Shown here piece by piece: positions 1 through 28,640 of a stretch of DNA of 64,000 nt. A program made the position numbers and the translations under genes. The stretch comes from Mugil cephalus (taxonomy: Eukaryota > Chordata > Actinopteri > Mugiliformes > Mugilidae). The stretch spans positions 12,866,357-12,930,356 of the forward strand of contig NC_061789.1 in NCBI RefSeq assembly GCF_022458985.1. The letters run 5' to 3'. The first letter of the stretch is position 1. Every line of letters starts with the position of its first letter. The notes under the pieces were generated by a model. That model was not told the origin of the DNA and did no database searches. It worked only from the letters and a program-made list of their open reading frames with translations.

Positions 1-103
1 TTAAAATCATTCCGCAGTAGCCGCTCGCGAGCCAGATCGCGTTTTTCTATGTAGGCCGCCCGGGAGCGAGCAGGCTGTCTATCCCGGTTTGAGGCCAGAG
101 ACC
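1..103 (+). promoter_or_regulatory. ern1: ern1 5' UTR, proximal part
   Basis: CpG-containing, GC-rich sequence directly before the ern1 start codon. The ATG at 104 sits in a good Kozak context (ACCATGG). No TATA box is visible. The window begins inside this region, so the transcription start and most of the promoter are not seen. Confidence 0.6.
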
Positions 104-17663
<17,560 letters not shown>

Positions 17664-17951
17664 GCCGGTCCAGCGTCACGTTGACCCAGCACAGGCAGGA
17701 GCATTGTCTTAAAGTGTGGAAAACGGAGCAGGAATTGGGTGCCGTGCTGTGAGCTGGTTGAGGACCGGGCCTGCAGTGCCTTGGATCTGATGCCAGCGCC
17801 AGTAGCTGCACCCTGAATTAAGTGCCTTCTGCTGACAAAGTGTCAAAATGATCCCCCAACGAGTCCACACATCTGTTTCTTTTAAGAGAAAGTCAGATAA
17901 CCAACGGGGCTTCTGTACTGACGTTTTATTGTCGTTGAACCGAGCAAAGAG

Positions 17952-17985
<34 letters not shown>

Positions 17986-18490
17986 CTTATTATCACGTCC
18001 AAAAAACGATCTGGTCTCTCTTTTGTGGAACATGTCCAGATGTTGTTGAACTCTTGGGAAGTTTTATTGTGCAATGTTATGTATTTCTCAGTGAGCCTGG
18101 TCACTGCACAGATAACTGTTTGTATATTTTTGTATAAACTGATTCAGAATTTGCATCATCGATGTTTAAATCACTTCGCGCGGCCGCTGTGCCTTTTAAG
18201 AAAAAAAGAAAAAAAATATATATCACTGTGCATTATGTGTACGAATCTTTAAAAAAAAATTGACTATGCTAAATGTGCTTAATTCCAGTTAATGCTGCTA
18301 GACCGCTTCTCTTTTGTCAATCAAGACTATTGCGCTGACTCGGCAAGAGTGGAACCGTTCCAAAGCGTGTTCAGGGTCTGAATACGGTCAGTAATTTAAT
18401 CCTCGTGTTTATGTCGTGAAATACGAGCCTAGAAGTCGAAGTCAAAGTGAAGTTAATGACTTGCACATTAAATTCTATTTTTTTTTATAC
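17664..18490 (+). other. ern1: ern1 3' UTR (end uncertain)
   Basis: Follows the TGA at 17661-17663. It contains a 29-base T-run at 17954-17982. An ATTAAA at 18467-18472 followed by a T-rich stretch is a plausible poly(A) signal, and AATAAA at 18625-18630 is an alternative. No other coding feature was found. Confidence 0.5.
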
Positions 18491-19840
18491 TAACACTTTG
18501 CTTGTTCATTGGTCTCGTGCTTTGTTTACAGAGTTATCCTCCCTGATGGTTAAATGATGTGAGGCGCTTTAAAGCTAAATTGAGAACTACTTTATACATC
18601 TTTTTTTTTTTTAATATTATTAAAAATAAATTATTTTCATTTCAACTAGTCCTGCATACATATCATTGTATTCGATGGTAGAGAACAGTTAACCAGGTAC
18701 GCCAAGCTTTTAGGAATTAGTATTAGCACATTTTTACCCAAAATACCTTATGCCATAGTATGTAATGGGGCCTCAAATGGCACCGAATAGTAGGAAAGAC
18801 CCATGTGCATACGTATCTACACGGGTGGCATTGATGAACAATATATTAGACTTTAGTTTGTTCTGCTGCTGGAGAAGAGGACATCTCAAAAGCAGACAGG
18901 GACACAGTCTCATCCTCCCACATTTCCTGATGTGCTTGGAGACACAACGCACGGCACCAATCAGATGTCGGAAGACAACCTGGAACTATCTGGCTGAAGT
19001 TACCCGGATAATAATAATATTCATACATATTAGCAACGTGACAACCAACGTTAACAGTCGTTAGCTAGATTTGCGCAACCGTCCAAACGACAACCCCTAA
19101 CATCCCGAATTGGCATATTTAAACAAAATCAACTACAACTACCAACATTTCCACCCACTAAAATCCCTTTTCATGCATACATGGGAAGGGTAATGCCGTG
19201 AGGTCTGGTTTGTACTGTAAACCGGTTGGTACACTTACACATGAAAATGAATGAGGAATCTTCTCCGATCGCTCCACTTTGCCACACCCAAGATGGCGGC
19301 AACGTTGACGTACGATTCAGCGCTCAATGCGGCGTCTAGGTATATATATGTCTATGTGTATGTCTGTTTCTGACGAAGTGCAACTAATAGTTTGTCCACA
19401 GCTGCTTTTGGGGCTTTTAGCAACAGGAGATGGCGAGGACCTAAAACAGATAAAAGTAAATGTTAGACATTTATCATAAATAAATAAAATAAAATAAAAA
19501 AGTGATCACAGGTTCAGATCAACTGGTTGTTGAACAGGTGTCTGAGGAATTTGAGCAACTAAATAAAGTGAATTGTTTGTTGGAATTTTAAGTATGAAAT
19601 GACCCTCTCATAATCTTTATGCCGAGTGACTGTGTATTCATCAATTTTTCAAATGCTGTTTTCATTATGTTTGGGTGATTATCTTAATTTATTTAGAATT
19701 TATTTACATTTAACTTTGCTTAATGTTAAGAGAATTTCATCTATGATTGGGTGGAAGGATTCCTAATGTGATGGGTTTTTTTTTCATGGGGCCCAGTGAC
19801 TGTATGTACTACTCCCCTCCTGTAATTTTTCCAAGCGTTT
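18491..19840. other. Intergenic region between ern1 and the samd9-like gene
   Basis: AT-rich, with no ORF that resembles a protein family. A CAAGATGGCGGC motif (YY1-like) lies near 19289 and short AT repeats near 19340. Otherwise I see nothing I can name. Confidence 0.5.
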
Positions 19841-19844
19841 CCTC

Positions 19845-19856
19845 GAAAACGAAACT
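19845..19856 (+). promoter_or_regulatory. Interferon-stimulated response element (ISRE)
   Basis: GAAAACGAAACT is an exact match to the GAAANNGAAACT ISRE core bound by STAT1-STAT2-IRF9 and IRFs. It sits about 130 bp upstream of the splice donor of the probable first exon of the samd9-like gene. A GCATGCGCAGT (NRF1-like) motif lies a few bases downstream. SAMD9-family genes are interferon-induced in mammals, so the position fits a working promoter; this was not tested. Confidence 0.65.
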
Positions 19857-19859
19857 TTA

Positions 19860-19983
19860 TGAACTGAGCATGCGCAGTACTGTCAGGAACGGAGTGGAAA
19901 ACTGAGACACATGATCCCAGCGGCAGATAACGAGTATACCGCCTATCTACAGTCTCGAGCGCAACCTTGAACAAGGTAACAAG
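19860..19983 (+). other. samd9l: Probable non-coding first exon of the samd9-like gene
   Basis: A strong splice donor (CAAG|GTAAGA) ends at 19983. A matching acceptor lies at 21780-21781 (CTTTTGCAG). The exon start is a guess, placed just after the ISRE. This is the leading exon that best explains the later start-codon exon. Confidence 0.45.
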
Positions 19984-20649
19984 GTAAGAACAAGGATAAC
20001 CTTTTTTAAACAATATTGCGTTTTGATTTGATTTTGCCTTAGTCATGGTTAGAGATCGCTATGTGCTGCATATAGCCTGTTGATGTATAGCATTGCAGGC
20101 TTACATAACATATGACAGAAGTTGAAGGTGAGCCTCTTTATGTTTTTGTGAAGTCCCCAACCTGCATGCTGTGTAATCTATATTTTAATATTAAATATAA
20201 TCTCATGGCTATGCCTTAGAAATAATAAGTTCCACTGAGAACCACACGTTTCTCCTTAGTCATGGGAGACTTTTTGGTTCCTGGAAGCTGTTTTCTTATA
20301 TTATTATTAGAATTTTTCCCACAAATCAAAGGGATCACCATTCCTCACAGTCTCACACACACAGACACCACCACATGACAAAACTAGATGGGGAAAACCT
20401 AAATGTCATTAAAAAAGTATTCATAGTAACCAAAACACCTAAGGCAAAATGTGATGTAACTACAAACAAACAAACAAAAAAAAAAAAAAAAAAAAAATCA
20501 TATTGAATCCAGGTAGTTAATTAAGGGACCCCAAGATTCTTCCCATTTATGTTGACGTTTTAAGTAAATTGAAGTTTTCTCTATGTGAGTAACTGAAACA
20601 GGCTCATGCAGACAGTTTCTGAAGCAGGGCAGGGTAGGTGTTTTCCTTT

Positions 20650-21545
20650 GACAAAAGGCAAGGCAAGGCACTTTTATTTTTCTAGCACATTTCATACCAA
20701 GAGGCAACTCAATGTGTTTTACATAAAGATAAAGTATTTAAAAACAGCAGCATAAAACAGAAAATGTAACAAAGAAAAAAGTATAAGAAATAATGTATAC
20801 ACACACACACACATTCATGCATACATGCATTAAAACAATTAAGAGGACTTAAAGTGCAGATCCAAGATTATGATTTAAAATGATTTAAAACAGCTCAGCC
20901 ATAAGCACATGAAAACAGGGATGTTTTTAACCTGGATTTAAAGGTGCTTAAAGCTGGGGCTGATTTGAGTTCTGGTAGTTTGTTCCAGTTGTGTGCAGCA
21001 TAACAGTTAAATGCTGCTTCACCATGTCTGGTCCGAACTCTGTGCTCTACTATCTGGCCTGAGTCAGTAGATCTCTCTACTGGGTTTATACTCTGTTAAT
21101 GTCATTCATGTGTTCTGGACCTAAATTATTCAGTGATTTGTAAACCTGTAGCATAACTTTACAATCTATTCTGTAGCTGACGGGGAGCCAATGTAAAGAC
21201 TTGAGAACTGGGATGATATGCTCTGATCTCTTTATTCTGGTTAAAACTTGAATTGGAGAATTCTGAATGAGCTGCAGCTGTTTGATACTTTTTGGGGGGA
21301 GTCCAGTCAGAAGACCGTTACAGTAGTCGAGGTCTATTGGAGATGAAGACGTGAATCAGCTTCTCCTGATCTGTTTGGGACATAAAGCCTTTAATTCTGG
21401 ATATGTTCTTAAGTTGATAAAAGGCTGTTTCGGGGACTGATTTGATATGACCGTTGAAGGTCAGATCTGAGTCTATCAGCACGCCAAGGTTTCGGACTTG
21501 GTCTTTAGTTTCTACAGACAGTGACTTAAGGTGTATAATTTTAAG
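20650..21545. repeat. Teleost interspersed repeat in samd9-like intron 1
   Basis: Contains phrases I recognise from many fish genomes: a left end AAGGCAAGGCACTTTTATTT, then TTTAACCTGGATTTAAAGG, GTTCCAGTTGTGTGCAGCAT and TCTATCAGCACGCCAAGGTT. It is not coding on either strand here. I cannot name the family. The block is about 0.9 kb. Confidence 0.6.
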
Positions 21546-21790
21546 TGTATAATGTCCCTATGACCCACAGTTTGTGTTCATATTGCCTCTGACATATTGA
21601 TATTAATTGCCCATTTCAACTATACAGTGAGTAATTTTCATATGCAAATGGAATGTAAAATGTAGAAGGCTTTTTTTTCAGTAGAGCAGAACTGTTTATA
21701 GTTTCAGACTGTCATCATAATGTTTGATAACATAAATAAGTTAGCAAGATAACTGATGATCAATGTAAATGTCTTTTGCAGACGGAGGTG

Positions 21791-23079
21791 ATGATAATTA
21801 ACAACAAAGGTGGTGATGTGACAAAAGGACAAAAACCATGGGTGAGTTTAATGATAAGTTGGTTATTTAAAAAATAAATAAATAAAGATCTACCAATAAC
21901 TGTTAGCAACTGGTGATTGTAATTACCCTTCACTGATATGGATAATTGAGTACTTTTACACTTTTACATAGTTTGGGTCTTACTGAACATGGATTTGATA
22001 GGAATAAAACATCTAAGTAGTTGTTTAACCTCTGTTTTGACCATAGACTGTATAAATATGGACAGTGGAAAAGCTCCTCCTAAGTGAAGCCAAAGCAAGT
22101 AGAGCTCCCCCTGGCGACTATCTGCAGTATTGACCCTTTGTAGACGCGTCACAATTATCACGTGTGGAGGGAGACGGCGCCATGATGTACGGCAGAAAGT
22201 AGTAGATGGATCGGGAAATTCTAAAACCATCAACAAAAAACAAGCAAAATATTGTGATTGATATGTAGCTATTCTATTTTAAATTTAACGCTACCAATAG
22301 TCAGAATATTGTCGTGCAGTTGTCATGTGAAGTGAGTCACCTTGTAGGATGGCACAAAAAATAATATTTGGAGAAGATAGCGATAGCAGGGTTAGCTACC
22401 AACCCATACCTTGTTCTAACGGACGTATTCACCTGACTGTCCGGTCTCCCTGAGTTCCTGAGAACAGTCCCCGTTTTGGATAATCTGTTTCTGGCTAAAG
22501 CTGTCTCAGAAAATGTCCCTGATATTAGCATTTTATTTTTTAGGAAAAAATGTTCCGTGCAGTCAAAGTCATAGCACTTTAAATATGAATAAATATGTCC
22601 AAATAAATTAAATCATAATTGTCCCTGTTTCTTCATTTAATCATAACCGAGCTGTGAATGTCCCCGGACTTCATTTAGGAAATCTGGTCACCCCATCATA
22701 ATTGGAAAAGGTGCCTATAATGTTAGCATTAGCTAGCTACAGCTGCCATAACATAATGCGTTATGGCAGCAGTGGCTACATAATGTATAACCAGTCTTGT
22801 GAAGGGCTAGCTATGATCAAGCCATCATAATCAGGCTCTGTCTACGACCCAACTGAAACCATGGGTGTCTTTGAAGAAGAATGTAAAGCAGGCCTTGGAA
22901 ACGTCTTCTTCCACATGACATGAAAAAAAAACACCTGTTGGCATGACTGTGCTCCTGCCAATCGTCTGTATTTCTTTAAATATGTTATTTGTAATGTAAT
23001 GTAATATTTTTTGTCTCTTTTCACTGTTCAGCTGACAACTTTAATGAGTCACCAAAAAACTGGACAGAATCTCAAGTAA
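21791..23079 (+). promoter_or_regulatory. Overlapping upstream ORF in the samd9-like leader
   Basis: In the 60-base second exon (21782-21841), an ATG at 21791 opens a frame that passes the main ATG (21838) out of frame, crosses the splice (21841 to 23032) and stops at TAA 23077-23079, about 32 codons. A minimal ATG-TGA lies at 21816-21821. Both could lower initiation at the main start codon. Confidence 0.55.
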
Positions 23080-26000
23080 GCACATGGCTAAGATCAATCG
23101 GAGTGAAGGAACCGTACGTAGAAAAGCTCAGTGAAGAAGAAGTAGATGGACAAGTTCTCCTAACATTGGATGAGGACTTCCTAAAATCAAAGATTTGCAT
23201 GAAATCTGGGCCTGCTCATTTGATTATTCAAAAACGAGATGAGCTCATCAACTCAAAGCAAAGAGTCCAGGAGAAGAAAAAGGCCACCACTGGCAAAACG
23301 AATGAGTTGGAGAAAAATAATCAGAAGTCAGCTCAGTGTCTTTCTACAGTAACTGAAGGTCCATCAGTGCAAAGTCCAGTGAAAGGTCGAGATGTCTGTG
23401 AGGAGAAACAACCTGCTCACGATGACTGCAAACCACGACCATTCGATCAAGAAGGGATTGATTTCATTTATATAAAGCACAATGTTCTACAACCTGAGTC
23501 AGGTGCTTTTAATTTGATATCTCCATGCCATGAATATAAGTCTTTTGCTATAGCCGCTGCATTGGACCACACTAGACTCCAAGTTAAGTTTGCCAGAGAG
23601 GTTCTTAAGTTTGCAGCTGGCTGCATGAATATCAGATCAAATGGCACAATACACTTTGGAGTGATGGACAGCAAGGGTGATGCAGGATATGTGCATGGGG
23701 AGGTAATCGGGATCCCTGTAGAAGAGAAGGACATTTATGTCGATGCTTTGGACTACATTGAACGGAGTTTCTCCTCCGACAAGGAACATGTACGTCAGTG
23801 TGTGAGACCACCGAGGTTCATTGAGGTCATGGACAGGAAAAGTACAGAAAAGACATTTGTGATCGAGGTTGACATTGTGCCTTTGATAAACATCGTTAAG
23901 AACAAAGTGTACGCAGTACGGCTGCCAAACTTCAAAGAGTCAACTAACAAGATAGAATTTGAGAAAGAAACGATTCTGAGAAGAGTGGGTTCCAAAACAG
24001 AGCCAGTGATCGACAAAGACTTGAGTGAGTTTTACCAGAGGGTCAAAGATCGGGATGCTCAAAGAGAAGAAGCTGAGAAAAGTCAGTTCCTCTGTGCTCC
24101 TGAGAACTGTCAAGACCTTGGAAGAAAACTCACAATGCTAATGACCAGTGGAAAGAAATTCATCGAAAAGGAAAAATGGTTCATACTGGTCACAAACAAA
24201 ATCAAACCCGATGACCTTTGCAACATTGATTGGCTACTTAACACAAACTTGTTCTGTGTGTTTGACTTTGATCCGGATTCAAAGGTATCAGGCCTTTGCA
24301 GTACATATGTTCAGCATCATGCTGCAAACATGCATTTTTTGCAGAGCTATAGGATATCCAGTGGCATGAGCATCAAAGAATTCACAGCTAACTTGCATCT
24401 GTTCGATCAGACTAGTTGGATCTTTTGTAATGGCCGTTCTGACTTCAAAGGAAATGAAACTCCATGTGATGAAATGACTTGGATCAAGACAAAAATGACT
24501 TTGCTTCGGGAATCTGTGTCTTTGATATGTAAGCAAATCTTGCCAAAAGGAACATTCCAGGTCATTTTCCTTCTCACATCACCAGTTGAGAAACCACTCT
24601 TGCACACCTTTTATGAGTTTTTCACAGACATGGAAGGCCATGAAGACATCATCTGCATCTGTGAATCAGAGACAAACTTCCAGAAATGGCAAAGCTTTGC
24701 AGAGGGTTCATGTGGCAAAGAATCAGTAAATAACTGCAGCGTTGTTGGGATGAAAATGAGTCACATTAATTCAACTCTGCAGCGTGTGCAACATGCAAAA
24801 ATATGTGCCAAACACTTACCAGTCTTTGTAAAAGGGACGTGCCTTCTTGAAACACATGTAGAGGAACAAATGTGCTCTCTGGAAATACTGACAGTTGATC
24901 ATTGTGATGAAACAAGCAAAGATGTCATTGATGAGGAGAAAGAAAAGATTGAGCAGCATTTCTACCAAGGTGGGAGAGTGACCTGGTTGAATTTCTGGCT
25001 GGCTGAGCACAAGTATGTTGGAAAGGTCATTGAAAGAGATGCTTATCATGATGCTTCTCAACTCCTTAACGATGCCTTGAAACATAATGCTGACCAGATT
25101 CCGGTGCATAGGATAAACATCTATCATCACCCAGGAAGTGGTGGAAGCACTGTGGCAAGACAGGTGCTATGGAACAACAGGAAAGATCTAAGGTGTGCAG
25201 TTGTGAAGCCTTCATACTCAGTTGCTGTTGTTGCACAACATGCAATTCAACTAAGAGAATATGAAGAAAAAGATCATCAGAGATGTCTTCCTGTCCTGCT
25301 CCTCATGGAAGACTCAGACAAAGAATATCTAGAAGATCTAAGAAATGAACTAGAGGTTGCCATTAACATCAAACAAATCCAGATCGGAACACTATGTTTC
25401 ATTTTGTTGAGTTGCAGACGTTCCCACGATCCAGAGAGGAAATGCAAAGAGTCTCCGTTGCAGAATGTATCTGTCACTCACAAACTGTCCGCTCAAGAGA
25501 AGAGAAGTTTTGCTGGAAAACGACAGGTACTTGAGGAACGATACGAGCCTGAATTTATCCTGACATTTGTTTTGATGAGTGAAGGGTTCAACGTGGATTA
25601 TGTTCGGCAGTTTGTGAAACACTTGCTTCAAGACATTGAGCGTCGCTCTGTTACCACTCGCCTCATTCATTATGTGGCATTGCTCAACACATATGTTCAA
25701 AACTCTTTCATCTCTCAGTCCCATTGTGAAGCTTTGCTTGCCTTAACCATTCACTTGGAGAAGGTTCACAAGCAGGTATTTGAGAGATCCCTCAGTGATC
25801 AGGCTAAACTTGTCTTCTTGCATCTTAAAGATGATAGGACGCACATCGACTCAGTCAGAATCATCCATCCACTTGTTGCAAAAGAAATTCTACAACAACT
25901 TATGGGTCCCCGACAGACCCATAGCAGTCTGGCAATGGATTTGCTCTGCCAGGATGTTCTTTTTGAGCACAGATTTGGAAGAGATGACTATCTGTCGTTT

Positions 26001-26990
26001 TTGAGACAACTTTTCATAAGGCGATCCAGAATAAGCAAAGGAGACAAATATGACAGTCTTTTCTCTCCTCTGATTGAGCATGTTCGTGATAACGAGGAAA
26101 GCCCAGACAAAGCAATTGAGTTACTCAAGGAAGCGTTCCAGCGTTTCCATCAAGATCCATTCTTTGCACAGCAGCTTGCGCGTCTTCATTATACTTACGA
26201 AAAGTTTGAAGATGCAAAACTCTGGGCAGAGACAGCAGTGAAGCTGCTACCCAACAACTCATACATACTTGACACAAAAGGGCAGGTGTACAGAAAATGG
26301 TTCCAAGCGAAATGCAAAGCGTTTGATCATGATAATATCTCAAAGACAGCCCAAACTACAGCGGATGCTGTGGAAACTGCACTGAAAGCCCTTGAGTGTT
26401 TTCAAGAATGTGAGAGAGCAGCTGAAGCTGAAATGGAAAATGTTAACTGTTCAGGATTTTTTTCTGAAGTTGAAGTTGGGTGCAGCTTGCTCAAACTGAT
26501 CTCTTCATTGCAAGTGTTTGCAAAAGGAACCAGTGGCCATTCAGAATGCATGAAGTACCTGCTAACAAACTACATTCCAGAGGAAATTGAAGATGTGTGG
26601 GAACCGTTCCATGGCCGTCTGAAAAAACTTCATAAGACAATGCAAGATGCCTTGGAATGGATCTCAGAAGACCTCAGTTACTTTCAGACAGACATTGATG
26701 CAGATGAAGAAGAGACTCCTGAAAGTCCTGAAGAGAAGATAGGTCATCCATTGACATGGTTGGCAAAGAAATTTTCGGACTATGGAAAGTACTTTGGTGA
26801 AGCCCATTCTAGTCTTCTACGTCGTGGGCAACCAGTCCCAGCCAATCTTACTCCTTTCCAAAAACGCATGATCATCTATAATCTTGGTGGAGGTAACATA
26901 ACATCCATCTTCTCCAAGTTAACTGACCAAAAGGATGCAGTACGTCTACTGGAGAAGCTATCCTTTCGCTCTATCCCAGCAATCCAATAA
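21838..26990 (+). CDS. samd9l: SAMD9/SAMD9-like protein, main ORF (C-terminus cut by frameshift)
   Basis: Join 21838-21841 and 23032-26990, 1320 codons to a premature TAA. The start codon lies in its own mini-exon (ATG G|GT), spliced to one giant exon as in many SAMD9-family genes. Seen: SAM domain about residues 10-75 (NWTESQVSTWLRSIGV); AlbA_2-type region about 150-260 (VLKFAAGCMNIRSNGTIHFG); P-loop NTPase with HHPGSGGSTVARQ near residue 700 and Walker B-like LPVLLLMED near 754; TPR-like helices near 1000-1100. Known of the family: interferon-induced cytoplasmic antiviral and growth-restricting factors; the AlbA_2 domain of human SAMD9 is reported to act as a tRNA nuclease that represses translation. 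The rest of the protein continues in another frame at 26927-27637, so this copy is a pseudogene, a variant allele, or carries a sequence error. Confidence 0.9.
22040..22330. repeat. Teleost repeat fragment in samd9-like intron 2
   Basis: Begins with CCATAGACTGTATAAATATG, a phrase common in fish interspersed repeats, and continues through AGCTCCCCCTGGCGACTATC. No coding capacity. Family name unknown to me. Confidence 0.45.
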
Positions 26991-27637
26991 AGGCCAGATT
27001 TGGTCAACGGGATATTGTCAATTACATAGTGGCCCACATCTCTCTGAATTGCCTGTCACCACAAAATCTAAAGGTAGCTCCACTGAAAGAGCTACAGACA
27101 CTTGGCCATCAGTTTCCATCTGATAAAAGGAAATGTTTGCCAAGTGCTTTGTTCCTGCTTACCCTGCTATTCTGGCCAGAAGATCATGACACAGACCAGG
27201 AAAAAGAAACCAAATATGAAATTGTCCAGTCTGCTGTTGAACACTTGGATAAAGGCTACTGGACCAAGATGAAAGACATTCCTCAGCGGAAAAGAAGGAT
27301 TTACACCCATTTCTTTCTTGGAAATGGGAACGGATTGGATAAATTTGTCCACAAGAGAAAGTTTGAAAAAGTCACAAAGGGGTTTTCTGTCTCTGAGAAA
27401 CGCATGAAGTGGTTTAGTGGTGAGGCATGGAAAATGCCTGAGATTGCAGAGATGCTCAAACTTGTGTCAGGATGGACTGAAGACAGAGTGGTGTACCTCG
27501 AAGGTCCACAGAAGAAGAAGTTCAGCATCCTGCCTCTCTATGTTCCCTCAGTGCCTCACAGTAACGAAAATGTGTCCTTCTACTTGGGGTTCACCTTTAG
27601 AGGTCCTGTTGCCTGCAACATCGTTGTGAAAAAGTAG
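26927..27637 (+). pseudogene. samd9l: Frame-shifted C-terminal part of the samd9-like protein
   Basis: Open in the frame one base back relative to the main ORF, from 26927 (after a TGA at 26924-26926) to TAG at 27635-27637. It encodes KARFGQRDIVNYIVAHISLN and further sequence typical of the SAMD9 C-terminus, including the predicted OB-fold near the end (EDRVVYLEGPQKKKFSILPL). The main ORF stops at 26988-26990, so the break lies between 26927 and 26987. One lost base (or two gained) would explain it. I see no canonical X XXY YYZ slippery heptamer in the overlap, so programmed frameshifting is unlikely. Confidence 0.85.
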
Positions 27638-28640
27638 TCCACCTTTGAACCATGACTGAATTTGCTGAAGTGAGGGCCTAGTGCCCACTTTATTACAAGA
27701 TGGGATTATAAGCATCATCTATAAATACACAAGTCTTATGTTACTTTGCCATTTGTATAATATTTGAACTACATGATACTTGAAATGCTGCATTCTTTTG
27801 CAAGATGATTTATTATTAACAGTTTGCCAGTTATTTCTCTACTATATGGATTTGAGGTCATGCAAAAAGTCACAAGCATTAATCATGAGTGTGCATATGA
27901 ACGCGTCTAACCTGGACTATGAAATGTTTTACAATTCAAGAAATAATAACAATGTAAACATAACTTGTGTTACTCAACAATTTAGTGCTTCACAAATAGA
28001 AACATGTAAGTCACTGTTTTTTATTTTATTTTACTTTATTTTATTTTATTTAGACATGTACCTACAAGGATTTTATTTTGAGACTATTTGTAAATCTACC
28101 TTAGATGGGCAGCAGTTAACACCTGGCATCAGAAGGGATGTGCCACTAGTGATTTGTGCTTGGGTGTTTGTTAAGTTCCAGGAAGTGAAGACTGCTAAAC
28201 CACATCCTCCAGCTACACAACAAGAATGTAGATCTTAAATGTGAGCACTTAGAACCTAATATATGCTCTGTCAGCATCTGTAACAAATGTTCACTTGTGA
28301 TCTCATCACAGAAAAGGAATTTTAGCTCCACGTGTGAACACATATTAAATGTCAGGGTTTCTAGTAGATCTTGGAAGTTGGTAGTTACTCTTGCATTTTC
28401 AAGAAAAGGAAACAACAGAATTAAAAAAACAACAACACTGCAATTGTATCAATGTTTTGACAATAATGTATTAAGAGCACACGAGCAATGTTTACCACAA
28501 AGGGCCAGCAAATGCAATTTGATGCGTAACAGAACAAATGTTTTAGAATAAGAGCTGTGTTGATATTTAGATAGTTTACACAAACTTTTGTGACTCATTG
28601 ATATACACGTCTGATAATAAAATTGGATATAATGCAATGT
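27638..28640 (+). other. samd9l: samd9-like 3' UTR
   Basis: AT-rich, with repeated TTTTATT stretches near 28018-28055. AATAAA at 28616-28621 is a plausible poly(A) signal, with a second at 28791-28796. No convincing ORF. Confidence 0.5.

Noticed and set aside
19285..19380. Small ORF starting in a YY1-like AAGATGGCGGC context
   Set aside because: It ends after about 27 codons in a TATA-rich tract. Possible promoter motif, but no gene structure follows.
26927..26990. Programmed -1 ribosomal frameshift joining the two samd9-like frames
   Set aside because: No X XXY YYZ heptamer or obvious stem after it in the overlap, so a mutation or sequence error is more likely.
27780..28238. 152-codon ORF after the samd9-like gene
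   Set aside because: AT-rich 3' UTR sequence with TTTTATT repeats and no family resemblance.
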